A DNA stretch of 64,000 nt from Rhodococcus sp. G-MC3 (lineage in GTDB: Bacteria > Actinomycetota > Actinomycetes > Mycobacteriales > Mycobacteriaceae), in assembly GCF_030063335.1 (NCBI RefSeq), contig NZ_JASISW010000009.1, forward strand, positions 1 to 64,000. Direction: 5' to 3'. This document shows, one piece after another, positions 40,316-49,814 of the stretch. Each line of letters starts with the position of its first letter. Positions within the stretch are counted from its first letter, which is position 1. Both the position numbers and the translations under genes were made by a program. The notes under the pieces were generated by a model. The model did not search any database, was not told where the DNA came from, and was given only the letters and a program-made list of their open reading frames with translations.

Positions 40316-41803
40316 ATCGCGTGGGACGGGCGGAAACCGATGGATCCAGGGCTGGGCTTCTTCGAGTTGTGCGGCCAGACGCAACAGGACGTTTTCGGAA
40401 CCCAATGCGCCGACGAACTGCACACCCAGCGGGAGCCCGTCGTCGGTCCAGTGGAGTGGGATGCTGATTGCGGGGCGACCTGTCACGTTCGCGAGTTGAG
40501 TGTAAGGAACCCACCCCAGGCCGTCCTCGACCGTTTGATCCAACACTCCGCTGATCGACATGAACCGACCTCCATGAAGGGCGTGTACGACGCGCGCGGC
40601 CGCGTGGACCAGGGGAGAGGTGGCCGTGAAGCCGATCAGCGGCGGGGGAGTCGCAAGAGTGGGCGTCAGCAGAAAGTCGAAACCCTCGTGAAATGCTGCG
40701 AGGGATCGAACGTAGGTCTTGGTGTTCTCCAGCGCGGCAACAGGAGTCGTCATCCCGCTATATCGACCGAACTCGGCAATTCCGAGAGTATCGGCTTCGA
40801 AATCCGAATTCTTTGCGCCGGTGCGTTGTTTGATGTCGGAGACCTGCGCTGTGACCTGAGCGAACCAAATCGACAGGAAGTCACGTGAGAGTGCCCAGTC
40901 GTCGTACGGCGGGGCGACCTGTTCCGTTCTGTGGCCCAGGTCGTCGAGCAGTTTCACTGTCCTCTCGACCGCAGCTACCGCTTCTCGGTCTGGGTGAGGA
41001 TTGACCGCAGACTTCGTCGTCCATCCGATTCGGAGCCCGGCAGGCCTCTGGTTCAGGCCTTTCGCGTAGGGCTCTGTCGGGAAGCCGGCGAGATAGTCGG
41101 CATTGGGGTCGGGTGCCACGATCGCGTCGTACAGTGCGGCGCTGTCCCTGACCGTCCGACTGACGACTCCTTGACTGACCATGCCGAACATCACTTCGCC
41201 GCTCTGCGGTCCGTACGGTGACAAACCGCGACCGAGCTTCAGACCTACCAGGCCGGTACACGCAGCAGGGATTCGTATCGATCCACCTCCGTCGTTCGCA
41301 CCCGCAGCAGGCACTATCCCGGCTGCCACCGCTGCAGCCGATCCGCCCGAGGAACCGCCTGGAGTTCGGCTGTGATTCCACGGGTTTCGGGATGGTCCCC
41401 AGAAGTCCGGCTCGGTCACCCCTTTGGCACCCAATTCAGGAGTGTTGGTCTTGCCGAAAATGACGAGTCCTGCGTCGAGAAAACGCTGCGTGATCAGTGC
41501 GTGTTCGCTGGCGATGTCGCGCGAGAGCGAGCGCGAACCGTAGGACGTCGGATATCCCCGGTATTCTTGAGCAAGGTCCTTGATCAAGAATGGCACACCG
41601 GCTAACGGGCCGGACAAATATGCACTCGAGGCTTGGGCGTCGGCCTCCGGACCGATCGCCACCACGATGGAGTTGAGATCACCGTCCACTAGATCGGCTC
41701 GGCTCCGCGCGAGTTGTAGCAATTGCGCTGCGGTCACTGCGCCGGCACGAACCTGTTCCGCCAGAGCGACGGCGTCGAACGAGGCATACTCGCGAAAGTC
41801 CAC
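40310..41803 (-). CDS. Amidase signature family enzyme
   Basis: A 497-residue amidase. The Ser-cisSer-Lys catalytic set is visible: Lys in [10 protein letters not shown], and the Gly/Ser-rich signature [17 protein letters not shown] that carries both serines, followed by [11 protein letters not shown]. Length and motif spacing are normal for aryl-acylamidase or nylon-oligomer-type members. There is no signal peptide, so it is cytoplasmic. Substrates cannot be inferred because the family hydrolyses many amides. It is not the GatA subunit, as no gatC or gatB is nearby. The next gene on the same strand lies 83 bp upstream. Confidence 0.9.
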   Translation of the reverse strand: MDFREYASFDAVALAEQVRAGAVTAAQLLQLARSRADLVDGDLNSIVVAIGPEADAQASSAYLSGPLAGVPFLIKDLAQEYRGYPTSYGSRSLSRDIASEHALITQRFLDAGLVIFGKTNTPELGAKGVTEPDFWGPSRNPWNHSRTPGGSSGGSAAAVAAGIVPAAGANDGGGSIRIPAACTGLVGLKLGRGLSPYGPQSGEVMFGMVSQGVVSRTVRDSAALYDAIVAPDPNADYLAGFPTEPYAKGLNQRPAGLRIGWTTKSAVNPHPDREAVAAVERTVKLLDDLGHRTEQVAPPYDDWALSRDFLSIWFAQVTAQVSDIKQRTGAKNSDFEADTLGIAEFGRYSGMTTPVAALENTKTYVRSLAAFHEGFDFLLTPTLATPPPLIGFTATSPLVHAAARVVHALHGGRFMSISGVLDQTVEDGLGWVPYTQLANVTGRPAISIPLHWTDDGLPLGVQFVGALGSENVLLRLAAQLEEAQPWIHRFPPVPRDR

Positions 41804-41886
41804 TGGAAAACCCTAACCTGTTTTCAGGTGCCTGCCGCGCGAATTTCGGGACGGCGGTCACCGACAACTCAGCCACGCTGAAAAGG

Positions 41887-42717
41887 TCAGTGAATCGGTA
41901 CGAATCCTTTGAGCGCAGCGATCAGCGCACCTGGTTGATCTTCAGGGATGAGGGTCCAGGAGTCGTCGATCATGATCAGCTCTGCGTTGGGTAACAATTC
42001 TACGAGTCGGTGCGCGTGCTGCAACGGCATCATCCGATCCTCCGTGGCCCACACCACCAATGCCGGGCGATCGAAGGTAGCCAAGCGAGAGCTCCACTTC
42101 AGCAAACTTTTCCGACTCGGCGTACCGGTCGCAAACTTGCTCAGATCGCGCCGAATCTTGCGATCGTCAGAAGCCGGCGAAAACCAATCGTCCATGATGT
42201 CGTCCGGAACGCCGCGCTTGCTCAGCCCTCCATAAGTCTTCGGGTCGTGCCGAAAGAATCTGGTACGAAACAACTGCATCAGTAACCTTGTGCCACCGGG
42301 GATCCGGCACAAGGCCGCCAATGGACGCGCAGGCTTGGGCGGGAAGTTGTCGAAGGCTTCACACGAGATCAGTACCAATCGACCGAGACGATCCGCGCGG
42401 TTGTCGGAGACGATGAATTGGCCACCGCCCCAATCGTTGAGTACCAATGTCACGTCGGAGAGCTCCAGCGCGTCCAGAAAGTCGGCGAGAATCCGAGCAA
42501 CACCGAGTTGGCTGAGATCGGCGTCTCGGTTCATCGGCCGACGGTGGGCACCAAGGGGCAGAGTCGGCGCGATACATCGGTAGGCGTCGAGCTGCGGAAT
42601 GACCTTGCGCCACTGCGACTCGTTCATCAGCAGGCCATGTCCGAACACCAGTACGGGTCCGCGCCCACCGGTGTCGGTGTAGTCGAGAGGACCTGCTGGT
42701 AAAACCACAGTGGGCAT
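41887..42717 (-). CDS. Alpha/beta hydrolase with a DWGG nucleophile motif
   Basis: A 276-residue alpha/beta-hydrolase. The oxyanion segment is VFGHGLLMNES. The nucleophile elbow reads LVLNDWGGGQF, an aspartate like that of haloalkane dehalogenases and epoxide hydrolases rather than a serine. The acid position is in VVWATEDRMMP. Where the catalytic His is expected (DxGHF...EDxP) the sequence is DDSWTLIPEDQP, so the His appears to be missing. It may be a non-hydrolytic or divergent member. A 14-bp palindrome lies just upstream of the start. The function is not assigned. Confidence 0.8.
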   Translation of the reverse strand: MPTVVLPAGPLDYTDTGGRGPVLVFGHGLLMNESQWRKVIPQLDAYRCIAPTLPLGAHRRPMNRDADLSQLGVARILADFLDALELSDVTLVLNDWGGGQFIVSDNRADRLGRLVLISCEAFDNFPPKPARPLAALCRIPGGTRLLMQLFRTRFFRHDPKTYGGLSKRGVPDDIMDDWFSPASDDRKIRRDLSKFATGTPSRKSLLKWSSRLATFDRPALVVWATEDRMMPLQHAHRLVELLPNAELIMIDDSWTLIPEDQPGALIAALKGFVPIH

Positions 42718-42732
42718 AATCCCTCCGATTGG

Positions 42733-42746
42733 ATAGATCGTTCTAT
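42733..42746. promoter_or_regulatory. Palindrome upstream of the alpha/beta hydrolase
   Basis: ATAGATCGTTCTAT has 5-bp arms ATAGA/TCTAT around TCGT and lies 15 bp before the start codon of the minus-strand gene. The position and size suit a TetR-type operator. No tetR gene is in the neighbourhood, so this is only a candidate. Confidence 0.35.
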
Positions 42747-42879
42747 TATGTCCGGTTGGTAGATTACGCGGAGAAGACCGTCAGGGGTACACGCGAGCCG
42801 GTCTGCAGGCCGAGGGGCCAAAGGCACTCGCGTTCGTATTTCACCAGCGTGGAGTACATCAACCGCGTGCGGTACTCGC

Positions 42880-42902
42880 GGGTGGGTGGTTGGGGGAGGG
42901 GG
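42880..42902 (+). other. Potential G-quadruplex sequence
   Basis: Four G-runs of at least three (42880-82, 42884-86, 42892-96, 42898-42902) with loops of 1, 5 and 1 base fulfil the standard G4 pattern. It lies 10 bp beyond the stop codon of the last gene of the polysaccharide operon, on the template strand for that operon. There it could stall RNA polymerase. No conventional terminator was found at this point. Confidence 0.55.
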
Positions 42903-42911
42903 TAGGCCGCA

Positions 42912-44552
42912 TCAGCTTCCTATGCGGTAGACCCGCCAATTCGGCTGATCGGCACCGGTGTTGGGAACCTCATAGTCGAGTGTTGCGATCATGCCGCCGT
43001 TGTCGTAGATGCTCGGATACCGGCGGTTGAGAGCGTCGGACTGCCCGCGGCCCGTGTTGGGCACTGTCAACATGAAGCGGACTCCAGCTGCTGCGGGATC
43101 GTTGAGGATTGTGGTGAAGTCTTGGTCGGACGGTACGACGAACCGCGTCGGATGAGCAGAGGCTGCGAGCACCGCGAAACCGTAGACGGTGTCGACGATG
43201 ATCGACCCGTCGGGCAGATCTTGCCGATCGAGGTACGCGGCGAGCTTACGCTCGGTGGAGAACGACGCCAGGATGCGCTGCGCTGCCACCGCTTCGGCGT
43301 CGGCAGCTTGTGGGCGGTCGTCCAGAAGGTGACCCAACGCGTATTGCTGGCTCGACAATGACTGCCGCAACATGGCCCACCCCGTCACGGGAATGGCCAG
43401 TACGGACAGGACCACTGTGGCCGCGATCAACGCCGGAGCGACCCGAACCTCAGCAAATCGTTCGCGGCGGAACGCGCCTGGTCTGCGGGTGCGTACAGCA
43501 GCTCGACCAGGCACTATCTGGATCAACGCGACGACGGCGAGCGGGATCGCGCAGATGTAGAAACGCAGGAATCCGAAGGTCGAGCCGCTGATGTAGCTGG
43601 CGGCTTGAAACGCCAGAATCGCACCGAACACGACGGGAGCCACCAGAGCCCCCAAGTCCCGCCGCGCCCGTGCAAGGACTCCAGTTGCGGGCAGAACCAG
43701 CGGCAGGATCGGACCCAGCACAATGATCGCTGCGACCGCATAGACAGCATTGCTCAACGGCGCTCCGGTAGATCCCCCGGATTGCTCGAGGATGGCTGCG
43801 TTGCCGTAACTCGATGACAACTGAGCCAGCGCCTCCCCGGTGATCAGCCAACTCGTCACACTCCACACCACGAAAGCGACGAAACCGGGTCCGGCGACGA
43901 GCACCGCGTCGAGAAGTGCCTGACGGCGCATGGTCCGCCACGAGCCTCGCCCGCAACGCAGCAACGTCACACCAGCCACCAGAAATGCCGCCCCGGCGAT
44001 GGCCACGACACCGTCGTACCGGGTGAGATAGGCGAGCGCCAAAGCGATCCCGGCGACAATGAGATCGTGCACATCGTCGGTATCCACCCACCGAATCAGC
44101 CGCCGCACAGCCCAACAGGTGAAGAACAGGAACACCGCTTCGCTCATACCGTTGGCGCCGTAGAACAAGATCATCGGGTTGATCGCGAACAGAACAGCGA
44201 TCAATGAGCTGTGGCGCCCGGTGAGTCCTCGGTCGCGACAGATTCCGAGAATTATCATCACCGTCCCGGCCATGAACAATGCGGAGACCGCGATGCCCGA
44301 GATGTTCCACCGCGTGATGCCCGTCCACCACGCAGACAGCGCCACGAGCGGTAACTGCAGCAGCGCGGTGAGCGGCGTGAAGATGAAACCGATGGCCGAG
44401 ACGTGAGGGTCTCGGCTCAACAGCACCGACTGTGCGGCCGAGGTCCGAGCGAGCGCGTCACCGAGCATGTAGCCGAATCGGAGGCTGAGGGTCAGGCCGA
44501 TCGCCAAGTACCCCGCGAAGGCCGCGAAGAACAGGCCTGGACGCGCGCTCAC
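42912..44552 (-). CDS. Polytopic membrane glycosyltransferase-like protein (GT39/ArnT type)
   Basis: A 546-residue membrane protein with about ten hydrophobic helices and a C-terminal soluble domain of ~170 residues. The layout resembles GT-C glycosyltransferases of the PMT/ArnT group, which use polyprenyl-phosphate sugars outside the membrane. The first loop carries SRDPHVSAIGFIFTP, near where such enzymes keep an acidic catalytic residue, and INPMILFYGANGMSEAVFLFF matches the region after helix 4-5. GTG 44552 overlaps the preceding TGA in GTGA; longer upstream starts run antisense-like through the neighbouring gene and lack membrane character. As the last gene of the four-gene operon, it may decorate the polymer made by the GT2 synthase. 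Confidence 0.75.
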   Translation of the reverse strand: MSARPGLFFAAFAGYLAIGLTLSLRFGYMLGDALARTSAAQSVLLSRDPHVSAIGFIFTPLTALLQLPLVALSAWWTGITRWNISGIAVSALFMAGTVMIILGICRDRGLTGRHSSLIAVLFAINPMILFYGANGMSEAVFLFFTCWAVRRLIRWVDTDDVHDLIVAGIALALAYLTRYDGVVAIAGAAFLVAGVTLLRCGRGSWRTMRRQALLDAVLVAGPGFVAFVVWSVTSWLITGEALAQLSSSYGNAAILEQSGGSTGAPLSNAVYAVAAIIVLGPILPLVLPATGVLARARRDLGALVAPVVFGAILAFQAASYISGSTFGFLRFYICAIPLAVVALIQIVPGRAAVRTRRPGAFRRERFAEVRVAPALIAATVVLSVLAIPVTGWAMLRQSLSSQQYALGHLLDDRPQAADAEAVAAQRILASFSTERKLAAYLDRQDLPDGSIIVDTVYGFAVLAASAHPTRFVVPSDQDFTTILNDPAAAGVRFMLTVPNTGRGQSDALNRRYPSIYDNGGMIATLDYEVPNTGADQPNWRVYRIGS

Positions 44553-46048
44553 TCCACCGGCTCCTCGGCGGGGTCGCGTGCTGGTGCGGACAATCCGTGA
44601 AAAGTCTTCTCCCAGTACGACGGGTTGCGAACCAGTTGCCAGCATCCCTTGATCGCGGCGACGCTCATCATCATCCAGTACAGCGGCATCGTGAGGCTCG
44701 GGACGAGCAAGTACGCGTTGCCGCTTTCCCGGCTTGCGATCAGGTACATATACACGGTGGCGACGTTGCCGACGATCAACGACACCAAGGAGAAATAGTA
44801 GATGTACGGAGGGAACAACGCCGCGATCAGCGTCGGTTGCCCGAGGATCCAGGCCGCGGTCGTGAACCAGAAGATCATGTTGATGCACGCGGTGATCGGC
44901 GTTCCGGCAAGCAGGAGCGTGAATCGGTACGTTCCGACCGGTCCGAGCGCACGCCACGTGTCCCGCGGGCGACGCATATGCACCAACCAGGTCTGGAGAT
45001 AGCCCTTGTACCAGCGGGACCGTTGCCTGATCCAGTTGATCGGGTCACTGTTCGCCTCTTCGAGCGTTGTCGAATCCAGCACCGCGGTGGAATATCCGGA
45101 GGCAGCGATGCGGACCCCGAGGTCGGCGTCTTCGGTGACATTGAATCCGTCCCACGCGCCCACTTCCTCGATGACGTCGGCGCGAAGATGGTTGGATGTT
45201 CCGCCCAGAGGGATCGGTGACGTGCTTTTCATCAGCCCCGGCAGCAGGTAGCCGAACCACAACGCGTAGTCGGCGGTGAACCAGCCGGTCAATAGATTCT
45301 GAGAACCGTTGTGAAAGGCCAATTTCGCCTGCACGCATGCCACAGTCGAGGGCAGCCGTTCGAACGCGGCCACGACGCGGCGCAGCTGCAATCGCTCCGG
45401 GAGATCCTCGGCGTCGAAGATCGTGATGATCGAGCCCGTCGCGAAGTGCAGTCCGTAGTTGCAGGCTTTCGGCTTCGTCCGTGGGTCACTCGCAGGAACG
45501 AGTACGACGTCGACGATCTCGCTGACTCCACTCGCTGCCGCGGCGGAGATGGTGACGTCGTCGTCCTCTTCGAGAAGCAGCAGGACTTGCAGTTTGTCGG
45601 CTGGGTAGTCGAGGCTTGTCATCGCCGCGATGAGGTCACCGACCACTTCTGGTTCGTCGTACGCAGGGACGAGGATGGTGTACAAGGGCAGCCGATCGTA
45701 CGGAATGGCAAGCGCTTCCTCGTCGGTCACTGTGACGATCGCCGACGCATCCAGTCCGCGTGAAAAGAGTAACAATCTGTCGGCCATCATCGCGATGTAG
45801 CCGATGGTGCTCGAGACCGTGATCGCCAACAGCGTGTAGAGCGGCGCCAGCACTGCGCACACCACCATCACGGCGACGAACGAGAGCGCGGTGTACTTCT
45901 GCCACGGAACGAAAGCGACCGCTGCGGACGCCAACGGGTGTCGCCGGGCCAATCCGTTGACGGCGTCGTCGAGCGCGAATGCTCGAAATTCATCCGATTC
46001 CTCCCCGACGCGAGGAGGAACGCTGACGACGCGAGGAGGGACGCTCAC
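44549..46048 (-). CDS. Processive family 2 glycosyltransferase (BcsA/CESA-like)
   Basis: A 499-residue membrane glycosyltransferase. Two N-terminal helices are followed by the GT2 domain with TILVPAYDEP, the metal-binding FDAED, the acceptor-site TEDADLG and the QRSRWYKG (QxxRW) motif typical of processive synthases such as cellulose synthase. Four to five C-terminal helices form the channel. No PilZ domain follows, so there is no direct c-di-GMP control of the BcsA type. GTG 46048 overlaps the preceding stop (GTGA). The N-terminus holds a short duplication, SVPPRVVSVPPRV. It sits with a BcsB-like gene, which makes polymer synthesis coupled to export the likely role. The sugar is not known. 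Confidence 0.88.
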   Translation of the reverse strand: MSVPPRVVSVPPRVGEESDEFRAFALDDAVNGLARRHPLASAAVAFVPWQKYTALSFVAVMVVCAVLAPLYTLLAITVSSTIGYIAMMADRLLLFSRGLDASAIVTVTDEEALAIPYDRLPLYTILVPAYDEPEVVGDLIAAMTSLDYPADKLQVLLLLEEDDDVTISAAAASGVSEIVDVVLVPASDPRTKPKACNYGLHFATGSIITIFDAEDLPERLQLRRVVAAFERLPSTVACVQAKLAFHNGSQNLLTGWFTADYALWFGYLLPGLMKSTSPIPLGGTSNHLRADVIEEVGAWDGFNVTEDADLGVRIAASGYSTAVLDSTTLEEANSDPINWIRQRSRWYKGYLQTWLVHMRRPRDTWRALGPVGTYRFTLLLAGTPITACINMIFWFTTAAWILGQPTLIAALFPPYIYYFSLVSLIVGNVATVYMYLIASRESGNAYLLVPSLTMPLYWMMMSVAAIKGCWQLVRNPSYWEKTFHGLSAPARDPAEEPVE

Positions 46049-47544
46049 GAGGCATCCCATTGCTCGGCGACGAGAGCAGTGCCGAAAGCAGTCAAGAGTT
46101 CTCGGTCCTTGTAGTCGGGATTGTTGTCGACGGCGATGGCGTTGCCGCGCAGGAAGGTTGCGAACCCGGTACGGAGGTTCGACGCCATGGACGGAGCCGG
46201 CTGGGGGAAAACGGCGTCGGCTTCGTGATTGTCGACGCTGATCACGGTGACCCGCTGAGTAACGTCACCGCGCACCCAGGTGTATACCAGCTTCGTCCAG
46301 GTCAGCAGCAGCGCATCGCTGACCGAGGTGTACAACGCCGCTGTCACATCGTGCCCGAGATCGACCGACAGTGCGTTGCTGGTCCGTGTATTACCGAGAC
46401 GGTACAGCGTGCTCTCGGGGTAGACCGCCAGGCTGGCGCGATTGACCGTCGACAGTGAATCCACGACGACGGTCCGGGGGCGAGAATCGATGTCCCATGC
46501 CGGATTTCCCTCATTCGCCCGCATTTCTTGCCGGGTGAGCGTCGCAGTACGACCGAAATAGGTTTTGGCCCAGCTGAATTCCTCCACACCGTTCTGTGCC
46601 CACCCATCGGGCACCGTCAATTCAGTCCCGGGAGGGCCGGGGGTCCCGGCGATCGCGGTCTGGTCCGGTAGCGGAACGATGAGCAGCACGAGCGCCGAGA
46701 GTCCAACGACGACCACCGAGCTGACTGATCGCTTCGCTGTCACCGGTGCGATGCGATCGGAGAGCGGGCTCTTCGACTTTCCGCGGCGCGCGACGAAATA
46801 GAAAACGATGCCGGTTGTGGCAGCGGCTCCCACCGTCGGGATGAGCTGCAGCATCGAGATGTGCGCACCCGGCCATCCCGCCAACATCACTGCCAGAATT
46901 GCGAATCCGGCGATGACCGTGCACACGAACCCGAGCCAGCCGCGGCGTCGGGTTCGGCCGACGGCAATTGCTCCAGCCGCCCCGGCCAGGACGACAAGAA
47001 CCGCGCCGTAGGCGAATCGGCTGCCACCGACGGTGATTGCTGCCATTCGGTACAGCAGCGGGCTCAGGGAGAGAAGCAGTAACCACACCGACCAAAAACG
47101 TCCGACAGGGCGAAGACCGAACAGTAGAATTGTGCCGCCGAGAAAGAACACCAGACCGGCCAGCACGTCGAGGTGCACGAGTTCGTACTGGTCGGCGTAC
47201 CGCGGCAACCACAGAGCCTTGATCGCGAAGGCGGTCAACAGAACCAGTCCACCGACGATGATATCGGTCTGACGGTCGTGGATCGGCAGCTCACCCGATC
47301 GACGGCGTGCGATCCCCTGTGCCGCAACCGCAGCCAGGAACGGGAGGACGAAGATGTAGGTGGTGATCGCGCCGTCGGCCGCCTCGTCCACGAGCCGGAC
47401 CCACGTCGGGTAGAACGCCACGATCAAACCAGCAAGGAGCACGAGCCAGTACGCGACGATCACTCCGATGGAACGCTGCGCCCTCTTCGGCAGCGGAGTC
47501 GGCGCATCGTTCTCGGTATCTGGAATCCCGATGTCGATGGTCAT
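46045..47544 (-). CDS. Polytopic membrane protein with C-terminal extracytoplasmic domain
   Basis: A 499-residue protein. About nine helices span residues ~25-290, and a hydrophilic domain of ~200 residues follows, probably outside the cell (starts near GTELTVPDGWAQNG). The layout, a multi-helix half followed by an EpsI-like tail, recalls exosortase/EpsI fusions of polysaccharide loci. However, I see no exosortase active-site Cys motif, so that name is not used. It is joined by 4-bp overlaps on both sides (ATGA with the BcsB-like gene, GTGA with the synthase), so it is very likely a subunit of the same machine. No enzymatic motif is recognised. Confidence 0.7.
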   Translation of the reverse strand: MTIDIGIPDTENDAPTPLPKRAQRSIGVIVAYWLVLLAGLIVAFYPTWVRLVDEAADGAITTYIFVLPFLAAVAAQGIARRRSGELPIHDRQTDIIVGGLVLLTAFAIKALWLPRYADQYELVHLDVLAGLVFFLGGTILLFGLRPVGRFWSVWLLLLSLSPLLYRMAAITVGGSRFAYGAVLVVLAGAAGAIAVGRTRRRGWLGFVCTVIAGFAILAVMLAGWPGAHISMLQLIPTVGAAATTGIVFYFVARRGKSKSPLSDRIAPVTAKRSVSSVVVVGLSALVLLIVPLPDQTAIAGTPGPPGTELTVPDGWAQNGVEEFSWAKTYFGRTATLTRQEMRANEGNPAWDIDSRPRTVVVDSLSTVNRASLAVYPESTLYRLGNTRTSNALSVDLGHDVTAALYTSVSDALLLTWTKLVYTWVRGDVTQRVTVISVDNHEADAVFPQPAPSMASNLRTGFATFLRGNAIAVDNNPDYKDRELLTAFGTALVAEQWDAS

Positions 47545-49532
47545 GGCGCCGGCGTGGGTTCGCCACGACCGTCACGGTGTTTCCTGGACCGAAGCCACAC
47601 GAGTACTGCCGCGACGATTCCGGCCAACAGCAAGAGGCCACCGGCGCACGCGGCAGCTACCGTCAGCCAATTGATGCTGTTGTCCGCGGCGGGCGCGTCC
47701 GCTTCGGCTCCGGCCAGGTCTGTGCTGGATAGCGACAGGGGCGCAATGTCCGCGGCTGCGAACAACACGTCACCGGAGAGCCCGAACCATCGCGTTGGAT
47801 CCGAATCGAGCCACCCTAAGAGGCCGTCCAGCTGCTCGGGTGCATCGTTCGAGGATGCAACCACCAGCGCCGCGTCGTTCTCGGTATTCGCCACCTGCAC
47901 GGTCGCGTACGGCACATCGGTACCGAGTGTCAGCACGTCGCCGCCGGCGACCGTGAACGTAGCAGTCCCGGTCGAGGACAGTGGCAGGGACACCGACTCG
48001 GGGAGCGCACCGTTCGGCGCGATGACAATTGCCGGATCGGAACCGGCCACCGCGTCGTCGACCGAGACCACCGTCGGCAGAATGGGCCTCGTCGACATCC
48101 TCTGTAGTCCATGCACGATCGTCACCGCGCGAACGACGTTCGCGAACGAGTTGTCGGACAACGAGACGTTCACCTTCGGCATCAACGCCTGCGGAAGCGA
48201 ACCGAACCCAAGGGGGGTGGGCGTCGATGAATTGGAGGACTCGACGGTGCTCGAACCGTCGACGGTCACGGTCGAGGCCTCGTTTCCACACTGACTCGCA
48301 CCAATCAACGGATGTTCGACGGTGACGTCGAGGGTAGTGACGCGCCCCAACGACGCGTTGGGGATCTCGATCCAGTGGTCGAGAAGACCGGTGTCGTCAG
48401 CGGGCCAGACGTCTACCGTTCGGTCGTCGATCGACGCGGTCAGTGATCCTTCGCCCGGGCTATAGTAACCGGACAGGTGCACCGACACACCGGATGCGGA
48501 GCGGCCGAGCCTGGTTTGATCCAAGGAGACCGACGCAGTGGGAGTTCCGGTGACCGTTCCGACACCGAGCGCGTCGAGGGTTGCCTGGTCCGGGGCAAGG
48601 ACCGCAGGTGGATTCGATTCTCCTGCAAGAGCTTTTGTCGAGACCGCCAACTTTGCCACGTTGCTTGTGATGAGTCTCGTCTGAGTCTGCAGTTCATCTT
48701 CTGATCCGGTGATGAACAGACGTGGGGGAGCGGCGTCCATGGGGTAGATCAGTTCGGCGGCGGTGTCTTGGTTCTCGGTCAAGACGATCGACCGTTCGAA
48801 CGGACCGTCGGATGGCGCAGCCAGGAGTTCCGAATCCGGCCGGACCACTACCCGAACGGTCTGCGCCCCGTAGTACTGGGTCACCGACGTGGTCAACGCC
48901 AGAGCTGCACCAACGACGTCGGCGTCGGGCTGGGCAGGAACGAAGATGGTGAGTTGCCGCAGCACCGGAGGCAGAAACTCCGATATTGTGCGCGGGACGG
49001 TCGGGGACCCCGTGTACGCGACGGCGGCGTCGATGAACCGAACAGGGTCTACCCGTACGTCAGGGCAGTAGCCACCGTCTGGGATCAGTGTCGATGACAC
49101 CTCCAGCGTCACCGCTCCGTCGATCACCGGCGCCGCCCCGAGGGGGATCGAGACAGGCATCGATGCAGCATCTTGGGCGAGAACGAGACGAGAGATGGGC
49201 CTGCCGTCGGATTCGAAGTCGATCCATCCCCGGTCGAGCCACGCCGGGATCGTGACTGCCGCATCAAACGTCGTTGGGGCGGTTCCCGTCGGCACAGGCA
49301 CGGTGATCTGAGTGCGACCGTCGACGCCGTAGACAGGAAGCGAGCCTCCCAGTCCGAGGTCGCTGATACCGAAAGAGAATGTCGGTTCCGGACCGTCCCC
49401 TGTTTCGGGTTGTCCAGAGGCGGGTTCGTCGATGTCCTGCCCCCATGCCGGAGTGGCCTGCAGAACAACGATCGCGAGAATTACCGGAAGTAAGAAGGCG
49501 CGTCGCGTGGATATACGTAGGACACTGGGCAT
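47541..49532 (-). CDS. BcsB-like exported polysaccharide-synthase subunit
   Basis: A 663-residue exported protein. The signal peptide ends near TPAWGQ, a large extracytoplasmic region follows, and one C-terminal helix (WLTVAAACAGGLLLLAGIVAAVLVWL) with a basic cytoplasmic tail completes it. This is the topology of BcsB, the cellulose-synthase partner that guides the chain outside the membrane, and the two beta-jelly-roll/flavodoxin-like repeats are compatible (for example FVPAQPDADVVGAALAL and PRLFITGSEDELQ). It is the first gene of the operon and overlaps the next by ATGA. Sequence likeness to proteobacterial BcsB is faint, so the call rests on topology and on the GT2 partner. Confidence 0.7.
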   Translation of the reverse strand: MPSVLRISTRRAFLLPVILAIVVLQATPAWGQDIDEPASGQPETGDGPEPTFSFGISDLGLGGSLPVYGVDGRTQITVPVPTGTAPTTFDAAVTIPAWLDRGWIDFESDGRPISRLVLAQDAASMPVSIPLGAAPVIDGAVTLEVSSTLIPDGGYCPDVRVDPVRFIDAAVAYTGSPTVPRTISEFLPPVLRQLTIFVPAQPDADVVGAALALTTSVTQYYGAQTVRVVVRPDSELLAAPSDGPFERSIVLTENQDTAAELIYPMDAAPPRLFITGSEDELQTQTRLITSNVAKLAVSTKALAGESNPPAVLAPDQATLDALGVGTVTGTPTASVSLDQTRLGRSASGVSVHLSGYYSPGEGSLTASIDDRTVDVWPADDTGLLDHWIEIPNASLGRVTTLDVTVEHPLIGASQCGNEASTVTVDGSSTVESSNSSTPTPLGFGSLPQALMPKVNVSLSDNSFANVVRAVTIVHGLQRMSTRPILPTVVSVDDAVAGSDPAIVIAPNGALPESVSLPLSSTGTATFTVAGGDVLTLGTDVPYATVQVANTENDAALVVASSNDAPEQLDGLLGWLDSDPTRWFGLSGDVLFAAADIAPLSLSSTDLAGAEADAPAADNSINWLTVAAACAGGLLLLAGIVAAVLVWLRSRKHRDGRGEPTPAP

Positions 49533-49814
49533 GGGTTGAGTTTGGCCTTCGGGGAAGAGGAACCGACACAGTCAAGTCTGACTTTACTACCTGGGACCGC
49601 TGCCATTTCCTCGTCCGCGACGACAACGACCCGGATTCCATTGGATAGGTCCGCACGTCAAAAAACCGTGAGACCGAATTAGCAACCATAAATAGGCATG
49701 AATTCTGTTTCAACGTTGTATTCGTCCAAAACCTTCTGAAAGCTTCGATATTCGGACACCAAAGTTTTATTTTTTTGTCTGCTTGTAAATGCGTTCACTG
49801 GCTAACATCTGTTC
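49533..49814. other. AT-rich divergent intergenic region
   Basis: 282 bp between the BcsB-like gene and the secreted glycosidase, clearly richer in A+T than its surroundings (a run of T around 49769-49776). It must carry the promoters for both directions. No operator or sigma-specific motif could be assigned. Confidence 0.5.

Noticed and set aside
44553..44957. N-terminal extension of the GT39-like protein
   Set aside because: The extension lies within the GT2 gene in another frame and reads as Arg/His-rich sequence; GTG 44552 in the GTGA overlap is the natural start.
46045..47544. Naming the membrane protein an exosortase
   Set aside because: The helix layout and outer domain are suggestive, but no active-site Cys motif was found, so the name is not justified.
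47173..48294. 373-codon plus-strand frame opposite the BcsB-like and membrane-protein genes
   Set aside because: Acidic, low-complexity translation; the minus-strand genes have a signal peptide, helices and overlapping stop/start codons.
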